This document shows, in pieces, positions 11,201-21,600 of a DNA stretch of 64,000 nt. Both the position numbers and the translations under genes were made by a program. Positions within the stretch are counted from its first letter, which is position 1; every line of letters begins with the position of its first letter. The stretch spans positions 20,033,936 to 20,097,935 of the forward strand of contig CAIIXF020000006.1 in assembly GCA_903813345.2 (NCBI GenBank), given 5' to 3'. Below the pieces are notes generated by a model. The model was not told the origin of the DNA and ran no database searches. It worked only from the letters and a program-made list of their open reading frames with translations. The DNA comes from Owenia fusiformis (lineage: Eukaryota > Annelida > Polychaeta > Sabellida > Oweniidae).

Positions 11201-12364
11201 ATTGTTATTGAGAAATGCTGAAAAATTGAAGTCTTCCTGTACTGTCCCTGTAATATTCCTTCACCAACCCGAATATAAATAGGTATCGGCAGGTCTGTGG
11301 TTATCAGGTTATTGCGCATTTATCTAAGTAAGCTTGCGTGTAATCAGTCCAAACACCAACTACCACTTGCTAGAAAGAATTCTTTCTGCCATGATTTTTG
11401 TAGTTAACCAAACCCTTTTGTACACAGATCTTTATTCCGAATGCAACAAAAATATGATTTTAGTTGCGCTTCATCTAAATAAATGAGTGGAAATGCGTAT
11501 GCATATTTAGCGTATGAAATATGCGTAGTTTGATTTGTTATGATCAGTAATGAACGCCACATATACATTATACATAGTTTAATCAATTTGTTTACAGAAC
11601 GATAAAATGTTGTATTTTTCATCAGAACACATTATCAGTAACAAATAAATAATTAAAAAATAAAGCATTGAGTTCTGGTTTATTATAAAAGTATTGTGAT
11701 ATCCGAATCTGAACGATGTCTCAGGGGAAAGGTTTCAGCAAATGCTCATAACAGATTATTTTTGAAAGACAATTGACCTGTACTTATTTTCTATTTGTGC
11801 CAGACAAACACATTGATATCATTAGAGACTTGCGAGTGAACAAATCAATATTTAATACCATATGATTCCATAGTTATATGAACATTATGTCTGTCATTTC
11901 AATTCGTAAAAGTGATAGATCATCTAAGATGGTGAGTAAAAATGTGTAAAATCCATATTTTGTATTTCAGTAAATGTTTCATTCATGGTATTTCCAAACA
12001 TCCTGATATCTAAAAAAATGGTTAGAAGGTGAATAAAAGTGGAGATATGAATATTGTGTTCGTATTTTGAATCAATCTAGATTTATTGTAAAAGAGTTGC
12101 TGAAACATTAAAATCCAAAGTTGCTGTCAGTCCATTGTAGGCATGGTAAATGAAGAATAAAAAGTGTTTAGTCTCTATTTATTCTTGAAAATAGTATATC
12201 TATTATTTCTTGAAAATAATAGTTTCGTATAATTATCAGGTGGTAGTTCTGCTTTACAAACTGTTATTATCAAAAGCACTCTTGCAGTAAAATATGTAAT
12301 CACAATAACAACAACAATATGACCACGTAAACATTGTATTAATATCGAAAACCGCATTGTATAA

Positions 12365-13060
12365 AGGTTTAACTACCGCATTTTTCAAAATCTACCGAAA
12401 AATACCGCATTTTGGCAAATCTTCCGCAAAAGTACCAGTTTTTCAAAAAATTACCGTAAAAACTACTGCAATTTTCAAAATCTACCGTAAAACTACCGTA
12501 TTTTTTCGAAATCTTCCGCAAAAGTACCGGTTTTTAAAAAAAATACCGTAAAAACTACCGCAATTTTCAAAATCTACCGTAAAACTACCGCATTTTTCAA
12601 AATTTTCCGCAAAACTACCAGTTTTTCAAAAAGCTTCCGTAAAAACTACCGCATTTTTTCAAAATCTACCGTAAAACTACCGCATTTTTTCAGAATCTTT
12701 CGCAAAACTACCGGTTTTTCAAAAAACTACCGTAAAAACTACCGCATTTTTTAAAATCTACCGTAAAACTACCGCATTTTTTCTAAATCTTCCGCAAAAC
12801 TACCGCTTTTTTCAAAATTCTACCGCAAACCTCTGAAACTACAGTATTTTTTTAAAATCTACCGCAAAAACTACCGTATTTTTTAAATCTATCGCAAAAA
12901 CTACCGTTTTTTAAAAAATCTACCGCAAAAACTACCGTTTTTTCTAAAATCTACCGCAAAAACTACCGCAATTTTGTTGAAAAATACCGCAAAAACTACC
13001 GTATTTTGAAAAAATCTACCGCAAAAATACAGCAATTTTAAAAAAATCTACCGCAGAATT
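12365..13060 (+). repeat. Right ctaccg(t/c)aaaa subterminal array
   Basis: There are about 30 or more degenerate copies of aactaccgcatttttcaaaat-type units. Towards the right end the consensus drifts from ccgtaaaa to ccgcaaaa. Short open frames here are by-products of the repeats. Confidence 0.85.
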
Positions 13061-13083
13061 TTGGTCTTAGGTTGGCAGGTATG

Positions 13084-13628
13084 AATACGTACATTTACTT
13101 TAGTACATGGATTCTCTCCTAATATTATTTCCTTATAAATATCCAAACTTTAATCAACAGCAGTTTCAAAATTATCGTATATTGTATTTCACCTGAACTA
13201 TATGGTATAAGAGAGCTGAAAAATATTGTATATGCATTTCCAAGACCCTCTATACCCCCCCCCCCCCCCCTATAGACAGTAAAGTGTTCATACTCATACT
13301 CTTGCCAGAATACATCCTATAACCCTCCAAATTGCCACCACTTCCTTGCCCCCCCCCCCTGGCCAAAATTTCTTTCAAAATCATGCAGTTTTTCACCATT
13401 CTGACCATTTTTTGTATGATTTTTGGCCAAATTTGCCAAAGTGAACCCCCCCCCCCCCTAGAATTTTTGGGAAAAGTGACCCCCCTTGGAAAATTCTGGT
13501 TACGTGCCTGTTGAATAGAAACTAAATAATATAAAAAATGGTATTGCCATAAATCCGTCAAATCTCTTAACATGTAGAGTTGATTTAGGAGCACATGTAT
13601 AAAAAATAAAAATAAAACTTGCACGTGT
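13084..13628. repeat. Repeat-derived DNA with C-homopolymer tracts
   Basis: Contains an inverted fragment of the ggtatatggtata family (13170-13260), C runs at 13253-13270, 13350-13360 and 13446-13458, and an end ctggttacgtgcctg (about 13496-13510). That end is the complement of the cgtagccagg end seen at 14153, 16852 and 23125. The minus-strand open frame 13250-13624 is entirely inside this repeat. Confidence 0.55.
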
Positions 13629-14006
13629 TAGTCCATTTGTCATTTTCTGAACGTATGAATAGTTAAAAGTATGATGTTTTTCTGCGTATATACTATCATT
13701 AGGGATTATTGGAGTGATTTAGCTGGGTTGCCAAAAAATAACTTTGGGGAAAATTTTGTAGCTATTCCCATGGTAACATACTAGGTATATTGTGGTATCC
13801 CAACGCTAAGTCAATAGTCAACGCCATGTTAAGCGATTGCACCCCTCCCTAATCAGCCTATATACTTTTTTCCCCAAACAAAGTTTTTTGGCAACCCAGT
13901 TAAATCACTTCAGAAAACCCTTATTATCATAAATCGACCATAAAACATCGTACTTTTAACAATTTCTAGGTTCACTATTGGATGTATAGGGGTGACAAAT
14001 GGACTA
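13629..14006. mobile_element. Palindromic MITE-like element, 378 bp, inserted in a MFS-gene-like sequence
   Basis: The ends tagtccatttgtca (13629-13642) and tgacaaatggacta (13993-14006) are inverted. The homology extends inward through gttaaaagtatgatgttt and gatttagctgggttgccaa to the central part. Flanks: cttgcacgtgt on the left and tgtagaaataatcagggc on the right. Removing the element and one tgt gives the sequence present at about 15037-15062 in the MFS gene, so the insertion produced a 3-bp duplication (or TA-flanked equivalent). Confidence 0.75.
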
Positions 14007-14149
14007 TGTAGAAATAATCAGGGCAATATTGTATAAATATGTAGGGGTTAAACCAGTTCAATGTCGATTTTCTTTTGATTTTGTGAAGTTATGGCCGCTG
14101 AAGAGCAAATGTGACTTAGACTTCAGATGGAACGTCTAGATTATGTCAG

Positions 14150-14350
14150 GCGTAGCCAGGGGGGGGGGCGATTGGTGCACCCCCCACCCCCCCCCCTTCC
14201 CAATAAAAATAAAATCATGAGAAAGTCTATAAGAAGAAGAGAATAGCTTTAAATGCTTTTTATTTGAAGCTTCTTCTAGCTCAATTTTGAAGGAAGTTAC
14301 AATTTTTGTAAAATTCGAAATAAATCTTATTTTTTGGCTTCTTTTGACAA
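14150..14350 (+). mobile_element. MITE-like repeat, cgtagccagg family (copy 1)
   Basis: Starts at caggcgtagccagg with G and C homopolymers (14160-14200), then ggaagttacaatttttgtaaaattc and aataaatcttattttttgg. It is homologous and direct to the copy at 16852-17110. The right end is not well preserved. Confidence 0.65.
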
Positions 14351-15032
14351 TGTACAGTAGTCTAGCTTTAAGAAAAGCTTTCGTTATGGAATTTGATTTT
14401 TAAATAAAGCTGTAATTCATGCATTTAGACCATCGGTTTGTTACATTCACGTAAGTCGTCAATCAAAGTAACATACATTGTTAATGTACCAAAAAAGCGA
14501 GGGACTGCAAATATATGAATTACGACTTCATTTACAAAACAAATTCCAAGTCGAAATATTCATTAAAACTAGACTATATTTTCTAGCTTTGTTCCAAATA
14601 ACAATTTGTAACTTGACTTATAAGTATAGGTTTAAATCAAGAAAACAAAAACGTCTTAACCTGGAAGTCCATCCATTTAGTTACATTGACGTTCCGTCAA
14701 AGTAACTAGTGGGACAGTGTTAACGGTATTTCCCAACGTCTCCTCACAAATCATCTCAAGTCATTTGGTATAAAGAATGTAAAGAATATCAAATTAAACT
14801 GTGAAGATTAATCATCATGATAGTCTAGTATACATTTCCTAAAAAACACCCTACCAATTTGAAAATAAACTCGACTTTCACCGTCTCGAACTGAAGATAG
14901 ATACATGTAGATATCAACAATGCTGATTTTAAATTATTAAGTTTGCGACTTTATCAACTTTTGTCATCAACTTGACGAAAACGTTTTAAACATCATACAG
15001 AAACACGAGTACTGAATCTGGCATTAGAAACC
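14351..15032. other. Intergenic, no gene recognised
   Basis: AT-rich sequence downstream of the minus-strand MFS gene. The plus-strand open frame 14478-14705 has no recognisable motif. Confidence 0.4.
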
Positions 15033-16453
15033 CTATCTTGCACGTGTAGAAATAATCAGGGCGATATTTGCACAGCAACCGACCACTGTGAATGAACAGG
15101 TGAGGATAAACGTCAGCTGCGTGCAGACTAGTCCATAGCAATTATTGGTACCATCCGTAACATGCCTATCATACACCACTCCGAATATCGTTAGATTAAT
15201 GGCCACAAAAAGGGAAGCAATAAAAAGGATAAACCCCCAGTTTCTCCCGAAATGACGATGTGGATACAAATCGCTGAGGATCACTGGTAAAAGGGTCCAA
15301 GCACTTGATAATGCACTTGCTATGAATATCGTACAAATGAATAGGACAGCTAAATTGTCTGCTAAACCTATTAAGAGTCCCTGTGCAATTAGAAAAAATA
15401 AGTTGCTCACGAGCAACGTTGAGGCTCGTGACGATGGCGTAGGGAACCAGTCTGCAAGCAGACCAATTATTACGTGTGCTCCTACTTCAGATGCGGGGAA
15501 CAGTATGGTCATTGTTCCGCCATACTCCTCGAGTTTTGCTGCTTTGGCGATGGCTGTAATATTGTTTAGATAGACCATCACCACGGGGGTGATGCAGACT
15601 TTGATCCACAGGATTAATTGGAAATCCCTCGTCATCAATGTCGTTGTGAAATCCAAAAACTCATCTTTCATTCTGTGATACCATCCTTTTGGTGGCTCGG
15701 GTCCAAAAGCACCCTCAAATTCATAATCAACCGTGTTTGAACCATCGTATTTGTTCACAAGTTCATAGCTACGTACGAGTTCTGTTACGTCTGTTGGGGT
15801 TTCATCAGGTTGAATGAAATCATCAATTTCATTTGCAGTATTAGGCGCATTCCTCAAAAGAAAAACACACAGCAGATTTGCTATTGTCGATCCGATTAGA
15901 AACAGATGATAAAGCCTGGCCAATTCTGATATTTGTCATCAATTATATGTCCGTTGGTAAAGTATAGCGTGTATATGAGTGCCAAAATAGAAGGACTCCC
16001 TCCAAAGAAAGTGTCCAAGAGTCCGACAATCTTTCCTCCATGTTTATTTCCAAAGTTACCTATATTAGTCGTCATAGCCGACATGTACGTGAATGTGCAA
16101 CCTTGGACTAAAAGGAAGAAATAAATGTCCAACAGCCACGGGCCATTAGTTGTATGGAACTTTACCAACTTGCTGGTACTCCATATCAACACGTACCCGA
16201 CAATTGTCCAAATGAGGCCTATAATGGAAGAAACTCTTGGTCCATATGAGTCGTGTATTATTCCAGCCGGGAACCCTAAAGATATGCCGAATTGGGACAT
16301 TAACATCATGGTGTTTACGTCACCTTGGGTATAGTTGAAGACATCTCTTAACGATAGCGAGTACACATTGAAGTTAAACAAGGCCCCATTCCATGCGATT
16401 GCTAAACATCCTACGATTAAAGATCCAACTTTTAAGCATTTTAGATGATCCAT
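15033..16453 (-). pseudogene. Nodulin-like MFS transporter, intronless, single frameshift
   Basis: A 12-TM major facilitator of the nodulin-like (NFD4-like) type, a membrane transporter of unknown substrate. ATG is at 16453 (MDHLKCLKVG). The first frame runs through GALFNFNVYSLSLRDVF, QFGISLGFPAGIIHDSYGPR (the cytoplasmic loop 2-3 signature) and TNIGNFGNKHGGKIVGL to the end of TM6, then stops at 15896. The second frame, opening near 15923, holds the acidic central loop, LFPASEVGAHVIIGLLADWF, LSDLYPHRHFGRNWGFIL and the last TMs, and stops at 15033-15035. The two frames differ by one base around 15921-15926 (minus-strand AATTGG), and a single missing base there would explain it. The combined length, about 473 codons, is normal for the family. 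Absence of introns suggests a retrocopy or an intron-poor gene. Whether the frameshift is biological or an assembly error cannot be decided here. Confidence 0.75.
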
Positions 16454-16851
16454 TGCTGCGGAGTTAGAGTCAATATCTAACGTGTATTTTTTGCTTCTTT
16501 GCTGTTTATGTTCTAAGGGGGCATTTCATAGTTCAATATGGGGTTGTTAACGCTATTTTTATAGTTCAGCTGTGACCCGCGATCTGAAACACTTAAGAAA
16601 TATCGATATGCCCTGTTTTCGAAAGTCACACCACATAGCCATTGCTACCTGTATCTGTTAATGTGTTCAGTTCAGCTACATACATAAATGACATTATAAT
16701 GATTATACCCGTATACCCGTAAGCCAATCTACCATGTCTACGGGAAGAGGGTAATGCAGAGGTGTGCACCATTTTTATACAGCGATTTACATTACACTAT
16801 TGTGAATACAATTTAAATCATTATTTGTCTATTTAATCCATGAAAAGTCAT
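16454..16851. other. Upstream region of the MFS gene
   Basis: This should hold the promoter of the minus-strand MFS gene. No TATA box or other element is convincing. Confidence 0.3.
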
Positions 16852-17110
16852 AGGCGTAGCCAGGACGGGGGGGGCGATGGTACCCCCCCCCCCTCATAAC
16901 CAATAAACATATAACCATGAGATAGAAGAAGAAAAGAGTTTTAATATCCATTTTATTTGAAGTGTCTAGCACAGTTTTGAAGGAAGTTGCATCAATTTTT
17001 GCAAAATTCAAGATAAATCTTATTTTTTGACTTGTTAATGCCACAATCCGAATTTTTTTGGCGATCGCACCCCCCCCCCCCCCCCCCCACTGAAAGCTGG
17101 TTACGCCCCT
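16852..17110 (+). mobile_element. MITE-like repeat, cgtagccagg family (copy 2)
   Basis: Inverted ends aggcgtagccagg (16852-16864) and agctggttacgcccct (17095-17110) bound 259 bp with G, C and C homopolymer tracts. The interior matches 14200-14340 (atccattttatttgaag, aaaattcaagataaatctt). It lies just upstream of the intact LINE. Confidence 0.7.
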
Positions 17111-17232
17111 GAAAGTATTTAGAAAAATTAGATCGTGATAAATACTAAGACACCAAAAGGCATATATGGGTATATTATTCATGAGTTGAAAAAATGGTAT
17201 ACATCTTTTTACCGTTTACTTGATTAATCAAG

Positions 17233-18654
17233 ATGGCGGCCGATACAAATCAGTGGTCAGAGCTCCTGCCAATGTTCGACGATATACCGGACGATATAAG
17301 CAGAATACTTCAAAAGGCAACCGTGGAACCTAGGAATACTATCCTAGAAGAGCTAGGTAGCATTGCTGAGGAGAATACACTCCGTAGAACACGGGATATC
17401 ATATTTGAACTTTCGACACGTAAACTACAAAAAGTGAACAAAATCTCAAATGTCGGAGGATTGAAACTGAAGGCAAGAAAAGCGGAAAGACCTACAGGAT
17501 ATTGCAAGGATATATACGATATGTTTGTTTACATCGCTGATCTGGATAACACGTTTCCGAGAGGGGTACTAGGTAGCTCATCGGTGAGTAACATTGATAA
17601 TATGATAACGTCTGAAACCATGAACAATGCTCCGATGCGTATGTCTGCATCCGTTACGCCCAATGACGCCTCGTCTACGACACAGGCGTGCAACACGTAC
17701 ACTGAAACTGAATGGGATGGGAAGGCTTTATTTACGAAACTCGTACTGATGCAGCATCAGTTGCAAGAACTGTCTTTTGAAAATACGAAAATAAAGGGCG
17801 ACATTAAAAAACTTCAGGGACAAGTCTGTAAATGTACATGTACGTGTTCCAAGTCCACTACGAACGAGGTCAGGTTGACAAAGACTAAGGAGCCTAATCC
17901 ACCTAATACCACGTCTAGCAGCAAAGCGACTACTCATGTTTCTAACACTGATACCCACTGTGTGAGTGGTGCTAATAATGACAAATATAATGGGACTAAT
18001 AAACCGATGCAAAACACAAACACGGCGCTTAGGTCTAACTCACTACCAGATGTAATGAGCTCCGTCCAGCCAAAGCCCTTCATGCACTTAGTCACAGCAA
18101 CCAATACAAAAGATGTAAACAAACCCCACATATTGAACCATAACAACGAAGGAACACGCATTGAGACCCGTGCCTCCACTCAACCGCCTCCCCCACCTAC
18201 CCTTTCATACTCTCAGGTGACAAAGACATCTAGGCCTGTCGAGCGACACGATATGAGACCAACTCGTGATGTTCCTAGCAGACAGTCAAGCCTCAAGGGC
18301 ATCAAACACGAACGGTATCGTTGGTTGTACCTCGAAAACATTGCACGATCTGAGTACGACGACGACGACGCAACCATACATCAGATCCAGTCACATGCGC
18401 ATATAACTGGAATCCGAATTATGAAACTTAATGTGATACATAACCGATTTGCAATCGACAGAGTCGGGTGCAAAATTGCAGTCTCGGAGTCATCGGCGGA
18501 TAAGGCTTTGGAACCAGTATCTTGGCCATACCCGGTGACATGCAGGGAATGGGAGCAACGTCCTCGACGAAACGATATACCAAGATACCGATCCCAGCGA
18601 CGCAACAACTATTATGATAATGACAATTATGGCGACGACAACGACAACTATTAG
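17233..18654 (+). CDS. LINE ORF1 protein (473 aa)
   Basis: First ORF of the non-LTR retrotransposon, presumably an RNA-binding chaperone of the retrotransposition RNP. ATG at 17233 follows an upstream stop, in the context aagATGGCGGCC. Visible: an acidic N-terminus (MFDDIPDDIS), a leucine-rich heptad-like stretch LMQHQLQELSFENTKIKGDI at about residues 173-195 that could be a coiled coil, a short Cys cluster CKCTCTC, a long low-complexity Ser/Thr/Asn linker, a proline run before LSYSQV, and a folded-looking C-terminal block from RWLYLENIARSEYDDDD to REWEQRPRR. The last 25 residues are Tyr/Asn/Asp-rich. No CCHC knuckle is present. It ends in TAG five bases before the ORF2 start. Confidence 0.85.
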   Translation: MAADTNQWSELLPMFDDIPDDISRILQKATVEPRNTILEELGSIAEENTLRRTRDIIFELSTRKLQKVNKISNVGGLKLKARKAERPTGYCKDIYDMFVYIADLDNTFPRGVLGSSSVSNIDNMITSETMNNAPMRMSASVTPNDASSTTQACNTYTETEWDGKALFTKLVLMQHQLQELSFENTKIKGDIKKLQGQVCKCTCTCSKSTTNEVRLTKTKEPNPPNTTSSSKATTHVSNTDTHCVSGANNDKYNGTNKPMQNTNTALRSNSLPDVMSSVQPKPFMHLVTATNTKDVNKPHILNHNNEGTRIETRASTQPPPPPTLSYSQVTKTSRPVERHDMRPTRDVPSRQSSLKGIKHERYRWLYLENIARSEYDDDDATIHQIQSHAHITGIRIMKLNVIHNRFAIDRVGCKIAVSESSADKALEPVSWPYPVTCREWEQRPRRNDIPRYRSQRRNNYYDNDNYGDDNDNY

Positions 18655-18659
18655 TCATC

Positions 18660-21600
18660 ATGTTATTCACAAATATCATACTCGTTTGTCTATATGTTAT
18701 CGCAGTAACAGTGTTAATACCGCATAACATGATGAATCTTAGGCTTGCACAATGGAACCTAAATGGTGCAAACACGGCAAAACATGCACTTAAAGATCTA
18801 TTAAATGAAAATGACATAGTTGCAGTTAGTGAGCATATGTTATACGATTGCAATATTAACCAATTAAATGTCAATGAAAATGATTTTTGCATGTATGCAA
18901 TTAGTAGCAAGCACATAGATAACGCTGACTGTGGTCTAAAGTTTGGTTCAGGTGGTGTCGCAATGTTTTGGCGTAAAACCTTAGAAAAACAGGTATACCC
19001 TCTAAAAGCCTTATCAAATGATAGAATGATTTGTGTTAAATTATGTATGCATGATAATTCTCGCCCATTGTATATCTTCTCAGTATATCTCCCACAACAG
19101 CGGTGTAAAAAGGACAATTTTGAGGACGTGCTACTTGAGCTCGAAAATAATGTTAATCAGGTATCATGTGAAGGGGATGTTGTACTATTGGGGGACATGA
19201 ATGCCCATATGCCGTATAATATCCATAACGGTAGTCGTAGTTGGGGCAGCGGTACCCCTAATGGTAGAATATTTCAAGAGTTTATTTTACGCAACGGTTT
19301 AATTGTAGCAGACCTACTAGAATTTTGCGACGGCCCTAATTACACGTTTGAATCAGCCTGTGGTCACAAATCCTACATAGATCATGTTATTGTATCCAAC
19401 ACACTTGTGGCTCACATTTATAAATGCACTATTCTAAATACTTGTGCAAATTACGGCGCATCTTCAGATCACCTCCCTGTTATTACCGTCCTCAAAATAG
19501 AAAAAAGTACATGTGACACAGAAGTGGAATCTTCAGTAAAATCTTCATGTTTCAAACGTGTAGCGTGGGACAAAGCCACGTGGGAAATGAAAAATAATTA
19601 TGCTGATATGTGTACCTCAATGGTTCAATACGTGCAGAGTGAGTTTCAAAAGAAAGGTGATAAGTTATCAAATGCCGAAATAGATCAGTATTTAAATGTA
19701 ATAATATCAATTCTACATCAAGCAGCCGAAGTAATATTTCCAATTAAACAATTTAAGAAGCATCAAAAGCCATTCTGGGCCCCACACCTAACAGTTTTGG
19801 TAAAAGAGCGTAATAGACTATGGCATCAGTGGCGCAATACGGGTAAACCAAGGTCGGGTGACATTTTTCAACAATACAAACTCGCTAAAAAGGCGTTCTC
19901 AAAAGCATACTACATGGCAGAAATGGAATACGAGCGAGCTGAAATGGCTAGATTATACGAATCAGAGTGTGTTGACCAACGATTTTTTTGGCACCTACTT
20001 CGACGTAGTAGAGGGCAACAGTCAAGGCCTAGTTCATCAGTTCGCAATAAAGATGGCATCATCGTCACTGAAGCACAACAGGTTCGCGAAGTTTGGCGCA
20101 ATCATTTCAAAACATTGGCTTCTCCCGGGGATGACCCCCTATTTGATGACAAATTTAAGGATCAAGTTGATCGAGAAGTCAATGACTTACTTCACACTTC
20201 TCATCTTAATAATAATGATTTTCTCGAAAATGACATTTCAATGGAGGAGATAAGTTCAGCATTATCAAAAATGAAGCCTGGAAAAGCCAGTGGGCCGGAC
20301 GCAATAACGGTCGAGCATATACGTTTTGCCGGGGGTCCAATTCTGGAGATTCTGCTATGTCTATTTCAAAGTGTGATAAATAACGAGTATACACCCTTAA
20401 CCTTTCGTACCGGAACTCTCATCCCCCTCTTAAAAGGGGGTGTGCGGGACGTACTTGACACTAACCATCACAGGGGTATAACACTCATGTCAGTCATACG
20501 GAAATTATACGACAAAATCATATTAGGAAGATACAGTTGGCGTTTAAAGTCGATTATACATCCTCTACAAGGAGGTTGTCTTGATGGGTGCTCCTCGCTA
20601 CACTCATCACTACTTCTGCATGAGACAATTGGATTTAATACCCATCATGACAGTACCGTTCACGTGGTGTTATTAGACATAAAATCTGCCTTTGATACGT
20701 GCTGGATAAACGGCCTGTTTTACAAACTGTACCATAAGGCCGGGATTAAAGGGAAACTCTGGCGATTGTTATATGACTCGTACAAGAACTTTGAATGTAA
20801 TATCCTGGTAGCAGGGGGAGTATCCGAACCCTTCCCGGTGCTCCAAGGAGTATTTCAAGGAGCCGTCAGCAGTATGCTGCTCTATCAATTTTACATAAGT
20901 GACTTGTTGGACGACCTTGAAAAAAAATTAAATCTTGGAGCAAAAACCATGGGAATCAACACAGGCTCTATAGCATACGCAGATGACATTGCTCTCATTG
21001 CTATCTTCCCTAATGCAATGAACACTATGCTGCAATTAGCTTATGCACACAGCAACAAATGGCGATACACCTTACACCCTGGGAAATGTGTAGCCCTGAC
21101 CTATGGCAAAAATACTGAGGTCCCACAGTTCAGGTTAGGCACGGGCGAAATACCAAATGCCAAATCTGCCAAGCATGTCGGAATTCCACTGTCGACAGAT
21201 GGAGTATTTAGGGACCATGTTAAAGACGCTATATCAAGCGGAAAGCGAAAACTATATTCACTATTCGGATTAGGTCATAGAACTGGTGGCCTTACCCCAC
21301 TCGTAGCATCAAAACTGTATAATAGCTTTAGCGTGCCAAAAATGCTCTATGGTGACCAGATAATTAATTATAAGCCTGAAGATCTTGAAACACTCGAAGT
21401 GGCACAGCGCCAAATTGGGAGAAGATTACAAAGTTTTCCTAAATCCGCCAGCAACCCCTCGTCAACCATGACACTGGGATGGAACACAATGAAGCGGAGA
21501 ATTGACTATGATATGCTACTTATGTTATTTGGAATGCTTATTTTACCACTTTCGAATATTTATAAACGTTTATTAATGTTAAGACTCATGAATATAACAC

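Larger units (their letters stand above)
10919..13083. mobile_element. Non-autonomous DNA transposon with 16-bp TIRs, 5-bp TSD and terminal CTACCGTAAA arrays
   Basis: The left end is catacctgccaaccta at 10919-10934 and the right end is its exact reverse complement at 13068-13083. The bases aatac flank both sides (10914-10918 and 13084-13088), a perfect 5-bp target-site duplication. Inside both ends are arrays of a 10-20-bp unit built on ctaccgtaaa(a) plus an A/T run: 10934-11200 on the left and 12365-13060 on the right, both in the same orientation. The central 11200-12360 has no transposase ORF. The superfamily is not assigned, since a 5-bp duplication fits several. Confidence 0.85.

Noticed and set aside
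10934-13060. CRISPR-like or satellite array of CTACCG units
   Set aside because: Units are degenerate, 10-25 bp with A/T filler and no constant repeat/unique spacer structure. They lie inside a eukaryotic transposon with TIRs and TSD.
13250-13624. 124-codon minus-strand open frame with Gly runs
   Set aside because: Glycine runs are translated C/G homopolymers of the cgtagccagg repeat family.
18428-19117. 229-codon minus-strand open frame
   Set aside because: Lies antisense across the end of ORF1 and start of ORF2 of the LINE, shows no domain, and the sense ORFs are unambiguous.
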